Shown here in pieces: positions 4,842 to 5,379 of a stretch of DNA of 5,379 nucleotides (positions are counted from its first letter, which is position 1; each line of letters begins with the position of its first letter). The DNA is taken from contig WRJY01000153.1 in assembly GCA_009778355.1 (NCBI GenBank), positions 1 to 5,379 on the forward strand. Reading direction: 5' to 3'. A program made the position numbers and the translations under genes. The notes below the pieces were generated by a model. That model was not told the origin of the DNA and ran no database searches. It worked only from the letters and a program-made list of their open reading frames with translations. Source of the stretch: Desulfovibrionaceae bacterium. Lineage in GTDB: Bacteria; Pseudomonadota; Gammaproteobacteria; Burkholderiales; Burkholderiaceae_C.

Positions 4842-5090
4842 GAAGCGAACAAACACACGCCCAGAACCAGACGCTTTTGTTGCCTTGCGGTCCAAGCCTT
4901 CGGGCGGAATGTGCTTGCCCATGAATGTATATGAGCTGCGCCTTGCATTCCATCGGCCAAGAGGTGTCTGCGCGGCGGCAAAAAATACCGAACAGGCTCT
5001 TTGCATTAGCCGCTGACAGCGATTGCCCGGTGGCGCTGTTCAAGAGAGAATCCACCGTGCATCCAACCCTCTGGAGGAAAAGGTAAGCCC
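4842..5090. other. Intergenic region upstream of hom, no gene seen
   Basis: These 249 bases separate the island from hom. A 6-pair stem (5016-5021 with 5034-5039, 12-base loop) is the best local structure, but it has no T-run and no leader-peptide signature next to it. I see no clear sigma-70 promoter. A TATATG at 4928-4933 lacks a convincing -35 box. A promoter for hom is expected here but cannot be placed. Confidence 0.4.
5073..5078 (+). promoter_or_regulatory. GGAGGA upstream of hom
   Basis: GGAGGA is the best anti-Shine-Dalgarno match, but it stands 12 bases before the ATG at 5091, longer than usual. The nearer AAAAGG (5078-5083), 7 bases before the ATG, may share or take over the role. 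Confidence 0.55.
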
Positions 5091-5379
5091 ATGCCGGATA
5101 AACAAACATCGCCTCAGCTTCTCCCCATTCGCGTCGGCCTGCTGGGCATCGGCACCGTGGGCAGCGGCGTGTTCAACGTGCTGCGCCGCAATCAGGAAGA
5201 AATCAGGCGCCGCGCCGGGCGCGGCATCGAAATCACCATGGTGGCCGACCTCGACACCGCGCGCGCGCAGGCCATCGTTGGCTCCGGTGTGCGGGTGGCG
5301 GGCGACGCGCGGGCGGTCATCGCCGACCCGTCCATCGACATCGTGATCGAGCTGATCGGCGGCTACGGCATCGCCCGGC
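5091..5379 (+). CDS. hom: Homoserine dehydrogenase, 5' part
   Basis: The gene is cut by the window edge and 96 codons are visible. Homoserine dehydrogenase reduces aspartate semialdehyde to homoserine with NAD(P)H, the branch point toward threonine and methionine, in the cytoplasm. The N-terminal Rossmann motif GIGTVG is at residues 19-24. It is followed by the helix NVLRRNQEEI, a strand ending VADLD (51-55), and IELIGG (86-91), all typical of the NAD-binding half of monofunctional enzymes. No aspartate kinase domain precedes it, so this is the monofunctional form. The start at 5091 gives the usual short N-terminus before the first strand. Its high GC (5161-5220 is 41/60) and strong conservation mark it as core genome, in contrast to the island to its left. 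Regulation is not visible. Confidence 0.93.
   Translation, partial: MPDKQTSPQLLPIRVGLLGIGTVGSGVFNVLRRNQEEIRRRAGRGIEITMVADLDTARAQAIVGSGVRVAGDARAVIADPSIDIVIELIGGYGIAR

Noticed and set aside
4848..4884. AACAAA/TTTGTT stem after the 4302 gene as a terminator
   Set aside because: It is only six AT-rich pairs with a loop of over 20 bases, and no proper T-run follows the stem.
3768..5006. A 412-codon open frame on the minus strand
   Set aside because: It spans two + strand genes and the intergenic region, has no sensible domain, and has biased composition from complementing GC-rich codons.
4921..5016. A 31-codon frame upstream of hom, considered as a leader peptide
   Set aside because: It lacks runs of Thr, Ile or Met codons, has no clear ribosome binding site, and no terminator/antiterminator pair follows.

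Overview
The window looks like a piece of a Burkholderiales (probably Comamonadaceae-type) chromosome. This rests on the GC-rich codon use of the flanking homoserine dehydrogenase gene and on the type of effector/immunity genes present. The taxonomic call is inference from memory of similar proteins, not from a search. All supported genes are on the + strand.

Layout. Positions 1-153 hold no recognisable gene. Bases 1-116 can be folded into one long imperfect stem-loop, which could be a structured RNA or a palindromic element. From 154 to 1751 there are two tandem copies of a 799-bp unit. Each unit has an 83-codon N-terminal fragment of a phospholipase effector gene followed by a complete lipoprotein gene whose start codon overlaps the fragment's stop. 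A third copy of the effector 5' end starts at 1752, again exactly 799 bp on. This one continues into a full-length DUF2235-type lipase (1752-3026) with Ser147, Asp188 and His241 visible as the likely triad. The lipoproteins are therefore best read as two diverged, duplicated immunity proteins (Tli-like) for a Tle1-like antibacterial phospholipase.

Downstream, 3167-4288 encodes an unrecognised 373-residue protein rich in Pro, Gly, Ser, Asn and Gln. Its C-terminus carries a 42-residue module that aligns without gaps to the C-terminus of the lipase (20 of 42 identical) and is likewise followed by a Gln-rich tail. It is followed after 13 bases by a small protein with a predicted helical/coiled-coil N-terminus and one membrane segment (4302-4841). 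The shared module suggests that the two larger proteins are handled by the same delivery machinery or partner, and that the second pair may be a new effector with a membrane-bound partner or immunity protein. No secretion structural gene, VgrG, PAAR or adaptor is visible here.

The right end (5091 onward) is the 5' part of hom, a housekeeping gene with high GC, cut by the window edge. The whole 154-4841 block thus looks like an accessory toxin/immunity island beside a core gene. Local base composition supports this: samples inside the first lipoprotein gene and the 3167-4288 gene are near 40% GC, against 68% in a sample of hom.
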